This document shows positions 24,114-33,416 of a stretch of 64,000 bases of DNA, in pieces. A program made the position numbers and the translations under genes. The stretch is from Cupriavidus sp. BIS7 (GTDB taxonomy: Bacteria > Pseudomonadota > Gammaproteobacteria > Burkholderiales > Burkholderiaceae). The stretch spans positions 91,731-155,730 of the forward strand of contig NZ_ALOU01000016.1 in NCBI RefSeq assembly GCF_000292345.1, written 5' to 3'. Positions within the stretch are counted from its first letter, which is position 1, and the number at the start of each line of letters is the position of its first letter. The notes below the pieces were generated by a model. The model was given only the letters and a program-made list of their open reading frames with translations, searched no databases and was not told the DNA's origin.

Positions 24114-25109
24114 TCAGGCGGTCAACTCGGCCGTGCGGCGACGGCGGCGGCTGACCGGTACGGGTGGATCGAGAAGCGTGGTCCAGTAGACGATCTTGAG
24201 CTCGCCTTCCATGGTCTCTACCAGGGCCGACAGGCTTTCCACCCAGTCGCCATCGTTGCAGTAGAGCTGGCCGTCTACCTCGCGGATCTCGGCCTTGTGG
24301 ATGTGGCCACAGACCACGCCGTCGCAGCCGCGCCGGCGCGCTTCGTCGACCATCGCGTGCTCGAACGAGTTGATATAGCTGACGGCGTTCTTGACCTGGT
24401 GCTTCAGGTATTGGGAAAGCGACCAGTAATCGAAGCCGAGCTTTGCCCGCGCACGGTTGAAGTGGCGGTTCACGGCCAGGATCATCGTGTATAGCGAATC
24501 ACCGAGATAGGCCAGCCACTTCGCGTGCTGGACCACGCCGTCGAACAGGTCGCCATGCACGACCCACAGCCGCTTGCCGGTGGCGGTCACGTGGATTGCA
24601 TCCTCGCGAACGGTGATGTCGCCGAACGCCATGCCATCGAACTGCCGCGCCGCTTCATCATGGTTGCCGGGAACGTAAATGACGTCGGTACCCTTGCGTG
24701 CCTTGCGCAGCAGCTTCTGCACCACGTCATTGTGGCTCTGCGGCCAATACCAGCCGCGGCGTAGCTGCCAGCCGTCGATGATGTCGCCTACGAGGTAGAG
24801 CACGTCCGATTCGTTGTGCTTGAGGAAATCGAGCAGGTAGGTGGCCTGGCAGCCCGCCGTGCCCAGATGGATATCGGACAGCCAGATCGCGCGATAGCGA
24901 TGTACAGGGGGTTCGGCGTGGGGAGCAGTGCGGGGGGCGGAACTGGAGGGTTCGCGCAGCGGTGCGGCAGGTACAGAGGACAGTTCGGTGGGCGCCGGCA
25001 TGTATGCCGCGAGCGCGGCTGACAGCGGGAGCGTGGCGTCAGGCTTGCCGCGCAGGCGCTGCGCGACTCTGGAAAGACGTCCGCGGGCGAATCGAATTGC
25101 TTGAACCAT
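24114..25109 (-). CDS. LpxH-like metallophosphoesterase (UDP-2,3-diacylglucosamine diphosphatase family)
   Basis: Calcineurin-like phosphoesterase of 331 residues. The metal-binding motifs are in order: SDIHLG (near 80), GDIIDGW (near 107), GNHDE (near 147), HGD (near 185) and GHIHKAEI (near 265). These follow the LpxH/YbbF-like branch that cleaves UDP-diacylglucosamine to lipid X in lipid A synthesis, but many relatives with an extended N-terminus may act on other pyrophosphates. Residues 1-70 are low in motif content and Pro/Ala-rich. Association with a GT4 glycosyltransferase and dgkA suggests a membrane-lipid role. Confidence 0.82.
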   Translation of the reverse strand: MVQAIRFARGRLSRVAQRLRGKPDATLPLSAALAAYMPAPTELSSVPAAPLREPSSSAPRTAPHAEPPVHRYRAIWLSDIHLGTAGCQATYLLDFLKHNESDVLYLVGDIIDGWQLRRGWYWPQSHNDVVQKLLRKARKGTDVIYVPGNHDEAARQFDGMAFGDITVREDAIHVTATGKRLWVVHGDLFDGVVQHAKWLAYLGDSLYTMILAVNRHFNRARAKLGFDYWSLSQYLKHQVKNAVSYINSFEHAMVDEARRRGCDGVVCGHIHKAEIREVDGQLYCNDGDWVESLSALVETMEGELKIVYWTTLLDPPVPVSRRRRRTAELTA

Positions 25110-25181
25110 GGCGGCCCCGGTATCGGCGATGGCTGCATTGAGCCAGCGCGCCGTGACGGAACCGTGACGGAAACATGAACG

Positions 25182-26216
25182 TCACATGAACCCTGTCGGG
25201 GCGTCTCCGCGATGCAACGCGCCCGCAATTTCCGGTGCAGGAGCGATGGGTGCCCGCAGCGCCGCGAGCGCCGCCAGCGTAGCGTCCACTGCACGCCGGT
25301 CGCGCAACAGCGAAACGTGGCCAATGCCGCTGAGCGCAATATGGCTTGCTCCTTCGAACCACGAGGTGCCGGGCGGGCCGGCTATCGAATCGTGCCAACT
25401 GAATACCGAGACAATGCGCGCGCGCATCTCCGGCGTTTCCGACGCTGCCAGGGTCGTCAGCCAGGGGCTGGCCCAGCGCATCTGGCGAGCATTGCGGCCG
25501 CCGCCGAAGCGTGCCAGCGCGCAGCCGTAGTGCGGACTGCCGAGTGTCACGATGCCCGCGCACGGGGCGGGCTCATCCGCCTTGTTGGCCAGCACCTGTG
25601 CCGCGCGTGCGACGAGTCCGCCCATGCTGTGGCAGACCAGCAGCGGAGCGCTTCCCGTGCGCGCGTGCATTTCACGCAAGCGGGTCAGGAGTTTCGGCGC
25701 GTAGTCGTCGATATCGCCAAGCACCGGGGTCAGGTCGATGCCTTCGCAGCGATAGCCGGCGGCGGCCAGCGAGGGTGCCATGTCCAGCCAGACCGCATGA
25801 TTGCAGCCGTAGCCGTGAACCAGCAGGACGCATGGCGTATCGGGCAGCGGAGTGGCGGGTTGTGCGAAGGCAAGTCGCGAACGGAACGGCTGTAGCCAGT
25901 TGAACATCCGGAATACGGCCCGGCATTCGGCCAGGTAGCACGCCAGTGCTTCGCGCCTGCCGAGTGGCAGTGGGGTGAGTACGTCGGGAGGTTGTGGTGG
26001 CCGGGCCGAGGCCGGGACGGCAAGCCCGCCCAACGTCGCGATGAACGCGATGCCGACACTGAGTCCGAATGTGGCCAGCAAGGCCAGGACGCCTGCCAAG
26101 GCCGCCACGGGCCACGACCAGCCCGCCCCGGCAGCCAGAGCCGCCGCAAGCCCGCCGGCTGCCGCCACCTGTACGGCAACGGCGGCGCGGCGCAGCGCGG
26201 CGGCCGTCAGGCTCAT
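25182..26216 (-). CDS. Alpha/beta hydrolase with N-terminal membrane helices (lipase-like)
   Basis: Protein of 344 residues. The first about 75 residues are hydrophobic and Ala-rich, giving two predicted membrane helices. An alpha/beta hydrolase domain follows with the oxyanion-hole segment VLLVHGYGCNHAVW (near 130) and the nucleophile elbow VCHSMGGLV (near 193) containing the catalytic Ser; a later His near GIGHVSLL completes a likely triad. Related proteins are annotated as triacylglycerol lipases or permeases with hydrolase domains. It overlaps the RDD gene by four bases (ATGA), so it is the last gene of that - strand unit. Confidence 0.82.
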   Translation of the reverse strand: MSLTAAALRRAAVAVQVAAAGGLAAALAAGAGWSWPVAALAGVLALLATFGLSVGIAFIATLGGLAVPASARPPQPPDVLTPLPLGRREALACYLAECRAVFRMFNWLQPFRSRLAFAQPATPLPDTPCVLLVHGYGCNHAVWLDMAPSLAAAGYRCEGIDLTPVLGDIDDYAPKLLTRLREMHARTGSAPLLVCHSMGGLVARAAQVLANKADEPAPCAGIVTLGSPHYGCALARFGGGRNARQMRWASPWLTTLAASETPEMRARIVSVFSWHDSIAGPPGTSWFEGASHIALSGIGHVSLLRDRRAVDATLAALAALRAPIAPAPEIAGALHRGDAPTGFM

Positions 26217-26758
26217 GACTTCGGCGCAGGCCTCAGATCGGTCAGCCGTGTACCGGCCAGTCGGTCATGGAGGAATTGCCTGCGCGGATCCAGCCAGGCC
26301 AGCGAAATCCAGATCAGCAGGCCGATTGCCAGTGCGCCGATAAACGGGCCCTTGGTCAGGCCGAGCGCGTGGCCCACCGCCGCCGCCGGTGGCAGCCATA
26401 GCCATGCCAGCGCAAAACGCAGCAGCGCCTGCGGCCAGCGCGGCGGTACGCCAGCGGCCGTTTCCAGTCGGATGCGCCAGGTCTGCATGGCAAGGGTCTG
26501 GCCATTGCGTTGCCAGAACCACGAGAAATAGAACGCCAGGACTAGGAACATCCATGCCTGATCGATATAGGGCCGGTCGAGCCCGATCTGCTGCAGCAGC
26601 GGTCGGGCGATCAGGTAGACCGCGCTGGCAGCCATCAGTACGCCAAACAGCAGCACGCCCTCGTAAAGCATGCAGAGCAGGCGGCGGCGCAGTGTTGGCG
26701 TGCGCGGAAACGGATCGGGAATGTGACGGGTAGAAGCGGCAGGCGTGGCGGCAGGCAT
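26213..26758 (-). CDS. RDD family membrane protein
   Basis: Membrane protein of 181 residues in the RDD family, so called for conserved Arg and Asp residues. An initial polar segment leads to two hydrophobic helices (about 30-55 and 70-85). WQRNGQTLAMQTWRIRLE is a hallmark of the family. A third helix (about 115-150) and the terminal DPRRQFLHDRLAGTRL, with the conserved D-R, follow. The family is of uncertain function; some members have been linked to ion transport. The stop overlaps the hydrolase start. Confidence 0.85.
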   Translation of the reverse strand: MPAATPAASTRHIPDPFPRTPTLRRRLLCMLYEGVLLFGVLMAASAVYLIARPLLQQIGLDRPYIDQAWMFLVLAFYFSWFWQRNGQTLAMQTWRIRLETAAGVPPRWPQALLRFALAWLWLPPAAAVGHALGLTKGPFIGALAIGLLIWISLAWLDPRRQFLHDRLAGTRLTDLRPAPKS

Positions 26759-26874
26759 AGCGCAAGGCGTAAGCGGTAAGCGGCCATTATGCCAAACACC
26801 GCTGTGGGAGCGCGTCGGGGCCGGGCCAGGTCGCGGAAGGGACGAGGAGGTGCTGGTGGAGGTGCTGGCGGGGA

Positions 26875-27678
26875 TTACTGGCGCTGCGAGTCGGTAGTGC
26901 TGAATTCTGTCGCGGCCTCGCCGGTGACCGGCGGCGACAGCGATGGCGACACTGCCGAGGCCGCTGGCGCGGGCGCCGCTGCAACGGGTGCGGCCATCGC
27001 GGGTGCCGGAGCGATAGGTGCGGAGGCGGCCGGTGCGGCGCCTGTGGCCGCCTGCGCTGCCGAAGCAGGGCCGGCGACTGCGCCCGGGGCGCTTGCCGGC
27101 CGCTTCTCCGGATGAAGCTGGTGACCTGTATCGACCGGTGGGCGCTTGCCCGAGGGCAGCGCGCTAACCGCGCCGGGCCGGCGCGGCACCTTCTCCGCAG
27201 CGGCGAGCTTCTTTTTCTGCTCTTCCGGCAATTGCTGGTAGCGGTCCCAGGCCTCCGCTTTCTTTTCCTGCGGCAGTGTGCGCGTGATCTGGTAGTTTTC
27301 CCGGGCCAGCCGGCGCTGCTGCGGGGTCAGCTTGACCCATTCGGCCATCCGTTCCTGCAGGCGCTGCTGCTCTTCCGGCTTGAGCTTCGGGTACCGGTCG
27401 GCGATTCGTTCCCACTTGTGCCGATTCAGTTCCGGAAACGTCTCCCAGATCGGCTGGAGCGGCGCAAGGATCTGCTGGTGAGCGGGTGAAAGCTCGGCCC
27501 AGGTTGGATGCGCATTAACAATCGGGTGCGGTGCGGCTGGCTGACTGGCTGCCGGGCCCTGGGCCTGCGCCACAGGCGTGGCGATGCCGCCACAAAGTGC
27601 AGTGAGGATCAGGCCGGTTGCGAACAGTCTGGCAAACCGGCGGTGGAAGGCGTCGGAAGGGGGCGTCGCTCGAACCAT
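26875..27678 (-). CDS. DUF3106 protein, secreted
   Basis: Protein of 267 residues with an N-terminal signal-like segment (FATGLILTALCGGIATPVAQA, given in the first 40 residues) and two or three similar helical units rich in Trp, Arg, Gln and Glu: LAPLQPIWETFPELNRHKW, PEEQQRLQERMAEWVKLTPQ and LPQEKKAEAWDRYQQLPEEQ. The C-terminal 100 residues are Ala/Pro-rich low complexity. DUF3106 is found in betaproteobacteria beside a sigma factor and DUF3619, as here, function unknown. It starts three bases after the DUF3619 stop. Confidence 0.82.
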   Translation of the reverse strand: MVRATPPSDAFHRRFARLFATGLILTALCGGIATPVAQAQGPAASQPAAPHPIVNAHPTWAELSPAHQQILAPLQPIWETFPELNRHKWERIADRYPKLKPEEQQRLQERMAEWVKLTPQQRRLARENYQITRTLPQEKKAEAWDRYQQLPEEQKKKLAAAEKVPRRPGAVSALPSGKRPPVDTGHQLHPEKRPASAPGAVAGPASAAQAATGAAPAASAPIAPAPAMAAPVAAAPAPAASAVSPSLSPPVTGEAATEFSTTDSQRQ

Positions 27679-27681
27679 TTG

Positions 27682-28119
27682 TTATTGCCCACGTTTCAGG
27701 TACACGTGGAAGCCCTGATCGGCGTACGCCGTCGGCGGGAGATCGTCGAGCAGCATCGCGGTATCCACGTCTGCCAGTTCCTCGACACGCTTCTGCTGTT
27801 GCCAGTGGTAGATGCCGATCAGGCCGGCACCAAGCGCCACCAGTGTCCAGACGAGGGCGAGCTTGCGCAGCCACGAACCTGCACGATGCAGTGGCGTGTC
27901 GTCCTCTTCCTCGAAGGCATAGCCATGATGGCCGCCAGGCAGGGCAAGCTGGGGCACGTGGGCGCGCACTTCCGCCTTCTTTGCGGCAAGCGCCATGCGC
28001 CGCGCGGCGGCAAGCCGTTCGGCAATGTCCGGCGGCAGTGCATCCGCCGAGGCATCTAGCGCCAGGCGGATCTCGTGGGCGAAGCGCCGATCCTGGATAT
28101 CTCGTTCGTTTCTGCTCAT
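27682..28119 (-). CDS. DUF3619 membrane protein, possible anti-sigma-like partner
   Basis: Protein of 145 residues: a cytoplasmic N-terminal half (RDIQDRRFAHEIRLALDASA, then ERLAAARRMAL), one transmembrane helix (about 93-112, LALVWTLVALGAGLIGIY), and a short C-terminal periplasmic tail. This layout and the four-base overlap with an upstream sigma factor gene fit a membrane regulator of that sigma factor. It has no ZAS zinc motif (HxxxCxxC), so it is not a classical anti-sigma factor. DUF3619 remains uncharacterised. Confidence 0.8.
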   Translation of the reverse strand: MSRNERDIQDRRFAHEIRLALDASADALPPDIAERLAAARRMALAAKKAEVRAHVPQLALPGGHHGYAFEEEDDTPLHRAGSWLRKLALVWTLVALGAGLIGIYHWQQQKRVEELADVDTAMLLDDLPPTAYADQGFHVYLKRGQ

Positions 28120-28682
28120 AGTCGGACCCCACGCGCGCGCAGGGCTTGCGCCAGAGTGTGCGTTGCACGGGAACAGTGCGTCTTTACGCTGCCTTCGGAG
28201 CAGCCCATCACGGCTGCCGTTTCGGCCACGTCCATATCCTCCCAGTAACGCATCAGGAAAGCCTCGCGTTGACGTGTGGGCAGACGCTGGATTTCCTGCT
28301 CGATGATATGCATGACCTGCGCCCGCTCGACCTTGTCTGCGCTGCTTTCGGCCATTTCCGTACCGGCTTCTGCCTCCAATGTGTCGAGCAGGTCGCTATC
28401 GTCGCCATCGCGCTCGTCGCGCAGGTTCGAGAACAGCGTCACCCAGGTATTGCGTACCTTCTGGCGCCGAAACCAGTCGTGGATCGTGTTCTGGAGGATA
28501 CGCTGGAACAGCGGCGGCAGCTCGGCGGCACTTTTGTCACCGTACTTCTCCGCCAGTTTGATCATGGCATCCTGCACGATGTCCAGCGCGGCCTCGTCGT
28601 CCCGCACGGCAAAGACGGCCTGCTTGAAGGCGCGTCGTTCCACGCTGGCGAGAAAGTCGGAGAGTTCCTGATCGGTGGCCAT
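28116..28682 (-). CDS. RNA polymerase sigma factor, sigma-70 ECF-like
   Basis: Sigma factor of 188 residues with region 2 (ALDIVQDAMIKLAEKYGD, then LFQRILQNTIHDWFRRQKVR) and region 4 (QRLPTRQREAFLMRYWEDMD, with the helix-turn-helix SEGSVKTHCSRATHTL). A charged linker of about 30 residues separates them. It is the first gene of a - strand run (DUF3619, DUF3106, and perhaps RDD and hydrolase). On the - strand, TGCTAGGAT (near 28775-28767) may be an extended -10 for this unit, without a clear -35. Confidence 0.9.
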   Translation of the reverse strand: MATDQELSDFLASVERRAFKQAVFAVRDDEAALDIVQDAMIKLAEKYGDKSAAELPPLFQRILQNTIHDWFRRQKVRNTWVTLFSNLRDERDGDDSDLLDTLEAEAGTEMAESSADKVERAQVMHIIEQEIQRLPTRQREAFLMRYWEDMDVAETAAVMGCSEGSVKTHCSRATHTLAQALRARGVRL

Positions 28683-29060
28683 GCAGGCAAATACAGCAGT
28701 TGGGCGCGGGATTCGGGCCGAATGTGCCGCCTAAGTCCTGCGGCACCTCTGAAATGTCTGCGATCCTAGCAAAAAACACGTGGCTTCTGCCACTGCTGTA
28801 TGCAAGTGCAGACATGATCGCGGCCTGTTCGGCACCTGCCGTTGCGTCGCCGCCGCGCCAGTGCCATGAATTGATGTGAATTGCCCATAGACCGCGCTGG
28901 TGCATTGCAGTATCATCGACGGTTCACGACATCAGTGGTTGTCTCATCGGACCGCTTATGAGGCGGTCTTCTCATGCAGACGCGCACCGCTTGAACCCGA
29001 GCCACAAGCCCGGCAGAGAGCATCCAAACAATTTTTTGCCGAAAATTGCAAAGGACTGAA
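28683..29060. other. Intergenic region between the sigma factor and ilvI
   Basis: This 378-base divergent spacer should hold promoters for both units. On the + strand TATCAT (28911-28916) may be a -10 for ilvI. A hairpin (GACCGC 28950-28955 with GCGGTC 28963-28968) lies in the leader. The only short leader frame after it (from 28974) encodes six residues without branched-chain codons, so attenuation is not supported. Nothing else coding is seen. Confidence 0.5.
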
Positions 29061-30824
29061 ATGAACATGCCCAGCGCGGAATTCTCCCACGCAGATAGCA
29101 ATTCATCCTCCGCTCGCGAAATGATCGGAGCGGAAATCCTCGTCAACGCACTTGCCGAAGAAGGCGTCGAATACGTCTGGGGTTACCCCGGCGGCGCAGT
29201 GCTCTATATCTACGACGAGCTCCACAAGCAAAAGAAATTCGAACATATCCTGGTGCGCCACGAGCAGGCCGCCGTCCACGCCGCTGACGGGTATGCCCGT
29301 GCGACCGGCAAGGTGGGCGTCGCGCTGGTGACCTCGGGCCCGGGCGTGACCAATGCCGTCACCGGTATTGCCACTGCCTATCTGGACTCGATCCCGATGG
29401 TGGTGATTACCGGCAACGTGCCGACTCACGCGATTGGCCAGGATGCGTTCCAGGAATGTGACACCGTCGGCATCACGCGTCCGATCGTCAAGCACAACTT
29501 CCTCGTGAAGGACGTGCGCGACCTGGCCGCGACGATCAAGAAGGCGTTCTTCATCGCCGCCACCGGCCGTCCCGGCCCCGTGGTGGTGGATATCCCGAAG
29601 GACGTGTCGCGCAATTCCTGCAAGTTCGAGTACCCCAAGTCCGTGGACATGCGGTCGTACAGCCCGGTGAACAAGGGTCACTCGGGTCAGATCCGCAAGG
29701 CCGTGGCGCTGCTGCAGGGCGCCGAGCGTCCGTTCATCTATTCGGGCGGCGGCGTGGTGCTGGCGAACGCCAGCGAAGAGCTGCGCGAACTGGCTGCGCT
29801 CACCGGCCACCCGGTCACCAACACGCTGATGGGCCTGGGCGCGTTCCCGGGTACGAGCAAGCAGTTCGTCGGCATGCTTGGCATGCACGGCACGTACGAG
29901 GCCAACATGGCCATGCAGAACTGCGACGTGCTGATTGCCATCGGCGCGCGCTTCGATGACCGCGTGATCGGCAATCCGTCGCACTTCACCGCGCAGGCCC
30001 GCAAGATCATCCACATCGACATCGACCCGTCGTCGATCTCGAAGCGCGTCAAGGTGGATATCCCCATCGTCGGCAACGTCAAGGACGTGCTGCAGGAACT
30101 GATCGCCCAGATCAAGGCCAGCGACGTCAAGCCGAAGCGCGAGGCCCTGGCCAAGTGGTGGGATCAGATCGAGCAATGGCGCTCGGTGGACTGCCTCAAG
30201 TACGACCGCAATTCCGAGATCATCAAGCCGCAATACGTGGTGGAGAAGATCTGGGAACTGACGCACGGCGATGCATTTATCTGCTCGGACGTGGGCCAGC
30301 ACCAGATGTGGGCTGCGCAGTTCTACAAGTTCAACGAGCCGCGCCGCTGGATCAACTCTGGCGGCCTGGGCACGATGGGCGTGGGCCTGCCGTACGCAAT
30401 GGGCATCAAGAAGGCGTTCCCGGACAAGGAAGTCGTCACCATCACCGGTGAAGGCTCGATCCAGATGTGTATCCAGGAACTGTCGACCTGCCTGCAGTAC
30501 GACACGCCGGTCAAGATCTGCTCGCTGAACAACGGCTACCTGGGCATGGTGCGCCAGTGGCAGGAAATCGAGTACGACAACCGTTACTCGCATTCCTACA
30601 TGACCGCGCTGCCCGACTTCGTCAAACTGGCCGAGGCCTATGGCCACGTGGGCATGCGCGTCGAAAAGACTTCCGACGTGGAGCCTGCGCTGCGCGAGGC
30701 CTTCCGACTCAAGGACCGCACTGTGTTCCTGGACTTCCAGACCGACCCCACCGAAAACGTGTGGCCGATGGTTCAGGCCGGCAAGGGGATCTCCGAAATG
30801 CTGCTCGGCGCGGAGGACCTGTAA
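29061..30824 (+). CDS. ilvI: Acetolactate synthase large subunit (biosynthetic)
   Basis: Catalytic subunit (587 residues) of acetohydroxyacid synthase, ThDP-dependent, joining pyruvate to pyruvate or 2-oxobutyrate at the start of valine, leucine and isoleucine synthesis. The N-terminal ThDP domain has YPGGAVLYIYDEL and the catalytic Glu (E68) in RHEQAA. A FAD-binding middle domain and a C-terminal ThDP/Mg domain follow. The latter has GEGSIQMCIQE at 463 onward, with Glu464 where GDG is usual. ATG at 29061 follows AAAGGA and is used instead of an upstream TTG. ilvH follows directly. Confidence 0.96.
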   Translation: MNMPSAEFSHADSNSSSAREMIGAEILVNALAEEGVEYVWGYPGGAVLYIYDELHKQKKFEHILVRHEQAAVHAADGYARATGKVGVALVTSGPGVTNAVTGIATAYLDSIPMVVITGNVPTHAIGQDAFQECDTVGITRPIVKHNFLVKDVRDLAATIKKAFFIAATGRPGPVVVDIPKDVSRNSCKFEYPKSVDMRSYSPVNKGHSGQIRKAVALLQGAERPFIYSGGGVVLANASEELRELAALTGHPVTNTLMGLGAFPGTSKQFVGMLGMHGTYEANMAMQNCDVLIAIGARFDDRVIGNPSHFTAQARKIIHIDIDPSSISKRVKVDIPIVGNVKDVLQELIAQIKASDVKPKREALAKWWDQIEQWRSVDCLKYDRNSEIIKPQYVVEKIWELTHGDAFICSDVGQHQMWAAQFYKFNEPRRWINSGGLGTMGVGLPYAMGIKKAFPDKEVVTITGEGSIQMCIQELSTCLQYDTPVKICSLNNGYLGMVRQWQEIEYDNRYSHSYMTALPDFVKLAEAYGHVGMRVEKTSDVEPALREAFRLKDRTVFLDFQTDPTENVWPMVQAGKGISEMLLGAEDL

Positions 30825-31316
30825 ATGCGACACATCATCTCGGTCCTGCTGGAGAACGAACCCGGCGCGCTGTCGCGCGTGGTGGGCCTGTTTTCGGCAC
30901 GTGGATACAACATCGAGACGCTGACGGTGGCTCCCACCGAAGACGCGTCGCTGTCGCGGATGACCATTGTCACCACCGGTTCGGACGACGTGATCGAGCA
31001 GATCACCAAGCACCTGAACCGTCTGGTGGAAGTGGTCAAGGTGGTGGACCTGACCGAAGGCGCGCATATCGAGCGCGAGCTGATGCTCGTGAAGGTGCGT
31101 GCCGTCGGCAAGGAGCGCGAGGAAATGAAGCGCACCGCCGACATTTTCCGTGGCCGCATCATCGACGTGACCGAAAAGACGTACACCATCGAGCTGACCG
31201 GCAACGGCGGCAAGCTGGATGCGTTCCTCGATGCCATCGACCGCACCGCGATCCTGGAAACCGTCCGTACGGGCGGCTCAGGTATCGGCCGCGGCGAACG
31301 CATCCTGAAGGTCTGA
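30825..31316 (+). CDS. ilvH: Acetolactate synthase small (regulatory) subunit
   Basis: Regulatory subunit (163 residues) of acetohydroxyacid synthase, mediating valine feedback inhibition. The N-terminal ACT domain reads MRHIISVLLENEPGALSRVVG, then FSARGYNIETLTVAPTED; a C-terminal ALS_ss_C domain begins at about 80 (ERELMLVKVRA). The start codon follows the ilvI stop with no gap, so the subunits are made in a coupled way. Length is typical. Confidence 0.96.
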   Translation: MRHIISVLLENEPGALSRVVGLFSARGYNIETLTVAPTEDASLSRMTIVTTGSDDVIEQITKHLNRLVEVVKVVDLTEGAHIERELMLVKVRAVGKEREEMKRTADIFRGRIIDVTEKTYTIELTGNGGKLDAFLDAIDRTAILETVRTGGSGIGRGERILKV

Positions 31317-31433
31317 CCGGCGCCCCCGGCAGCCAAGGCCACAAGCCGACACGCAGTATCCCGAAGCGGCGCGGCGCATCTGGACAAACAGACATCGATG
31401 CGTCTCGCCGACACCCCTGATAAGCAGATTTGA

Positions 31434-32468
<1,035 letters not shown>

Positions 32469-32526
32469 GCAGTACCTAAGCTGTACCGGGCGAGGCAGGG
32501 CGCCGCAGGCGCCTTGCGTACCCTGG

Positions 32527-32595
32527 AAGCCGCCGGGTTTTCCGCCAGTCTCCTGTGTTGCAGGAGACATTTTGGCGGGGGCCGGGCGGCTTTTT
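32527..32595 (+). terminator. Composite three-tier hairpin terminator after ilvC
   Basis: Three nested stems pair perfectly: AAGCCGCC (32527-32534) with 32585-32592, CCGCCA (32542-32547) with 32573-32578, and GTCTCCTG (32548-32555) with 32561-32568. The outer stem runs into TTTTT (32591-32595). Probably ends the ilvIHC transcript. Confidence 0.7.
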
Positions 32596-32614
32596 GCTAT
32601 CCTTGTCGGGTTTT

Positions 32615-32636
32615 TCAGGCAGTGGCCTGATTTTTT
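32615..32636 (+). terminator. Second terminator-like hairpin before psd
   Basis: TCAGGC (32615-32620), loop AGTG, GCCTGA (32625-32630), then six T residues. It lies 19 bases after the composite hairpin and about 100 before psd, so it acts as a backup terminator or limits readthrough into psd. Confidence 0.65.
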
Positions 32637-32737
32637 CCATTTTTCGCGGCAATACACCCGACTGACACACCAGCGCGCACAATGTGTGTGGCGTGCCTGG
32701 CGCCTTGTCCTGGCGCGAACAACTAGACCTCTCTTGC

Positions 32738-33391
32738 ATGAACTATCCTCATCCGCTGATCGCCCGTGAAGGCTGGCCGTTCCTGGCTGGCGCATTCATC
32801 ATCTCGCTGCTGGTGCATGTCAGCGCGGGCTTCTGGTGGGCGTTGCCGCTGTGGATCATTACGATTTTCGTACTCCAGTTCTTCCGTGATCCGCCCCGGC
32901 CGATTCCGTCCGCGCCCAATGCGATCCTGGCGCCGGCCGACGGCCGCATCGTCGTGGTCGAGAAGACGCAGGACCCCTACGCCGGCCGCGAGGCGCTGAA
33001 GATCAGCGTGTTCATGAACGTGTTCAACGTGCACTCGAACCGCTCGTCGCTCGACGGCAAGGTCGAGAAGCTCGAATATTTTCCCGGCAAGTTCGTCAAC
33101 GCCGATCTCGACAAGGCTTCGGTCGAGAACGAGCGCAATGCCGTGGTGATCCGCCGCGCGGCCGATGGCCAGGTTGTGACGCTGGTGCAGGTGGCCGGCC
33201 TGGTGGCACGCCGTATCCTCTGCTACACGAAGGTCGGTGAAACGCTCTCGCGCGGCCAGCGCTATGGCTTCATCCGTTTCGGCTCCCGCGTGGACGTGTA
33301 CCTTCCGGTGGATGCCCGTCCGCGCGTGACGATCGGCGAGAAGGTCTCGGCCTCGTCGACCGTGCTGGCCGAGCTGGACGTTCAGGCGTAA
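32738..33391 (+). CDS. psd: Phosphatidylserine decarboxylase (proenzyme)
   Basis: Short-type Psd of 217 residues that makes phosphatidylethanolamine from phosphatidylserine. An N-terminal hydrophobic region (about 14-50) anchors it; the decarboxylase core has [11 protein letters not shown] and [11 protein letters not shown]. The self-cleavage site that creates the pyruvoyl group is the Gly-Ser in [12 protein letters not shown] near 187-188, as in short bacterial and archaeal enzymes instead of LGST. ATG at 32738 matches the hydrophobic start; a possible earlier ATG at 32684 is less likely. The pssA gene, making its substrate, follows 25 bases later. Confidence 0.94.
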   Translation: MNYPHPLIAREGWPFLAGAFIISLLVHVSAGFWWALPLWIITIFVLQFFRDPPRPIPSAPNAILAPADGRIVVVEKTQDPYAGREALKISVFMNVFNVHSNRSSLDGKVEKLEYFPGKFVNADLDKASVENERNAVVIRRAADGQVVTLVQVAGLVARRILCYTKVGETLSRGQRYGFIRFGSRVDVYLPVDARPRVTIGEKVSASSTVLAELDVQA

Positions 33392-33416
33392 TCACCGTTG
33401 CGACAGGGGACACTGA

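Noticed and set aside
28974..28994. Short frame in the ilvI leader as an attenuation peptide
   Set aside because: It encodes six residues without Leu, Ile or Val, and no terminator-antiterminator pair follows.
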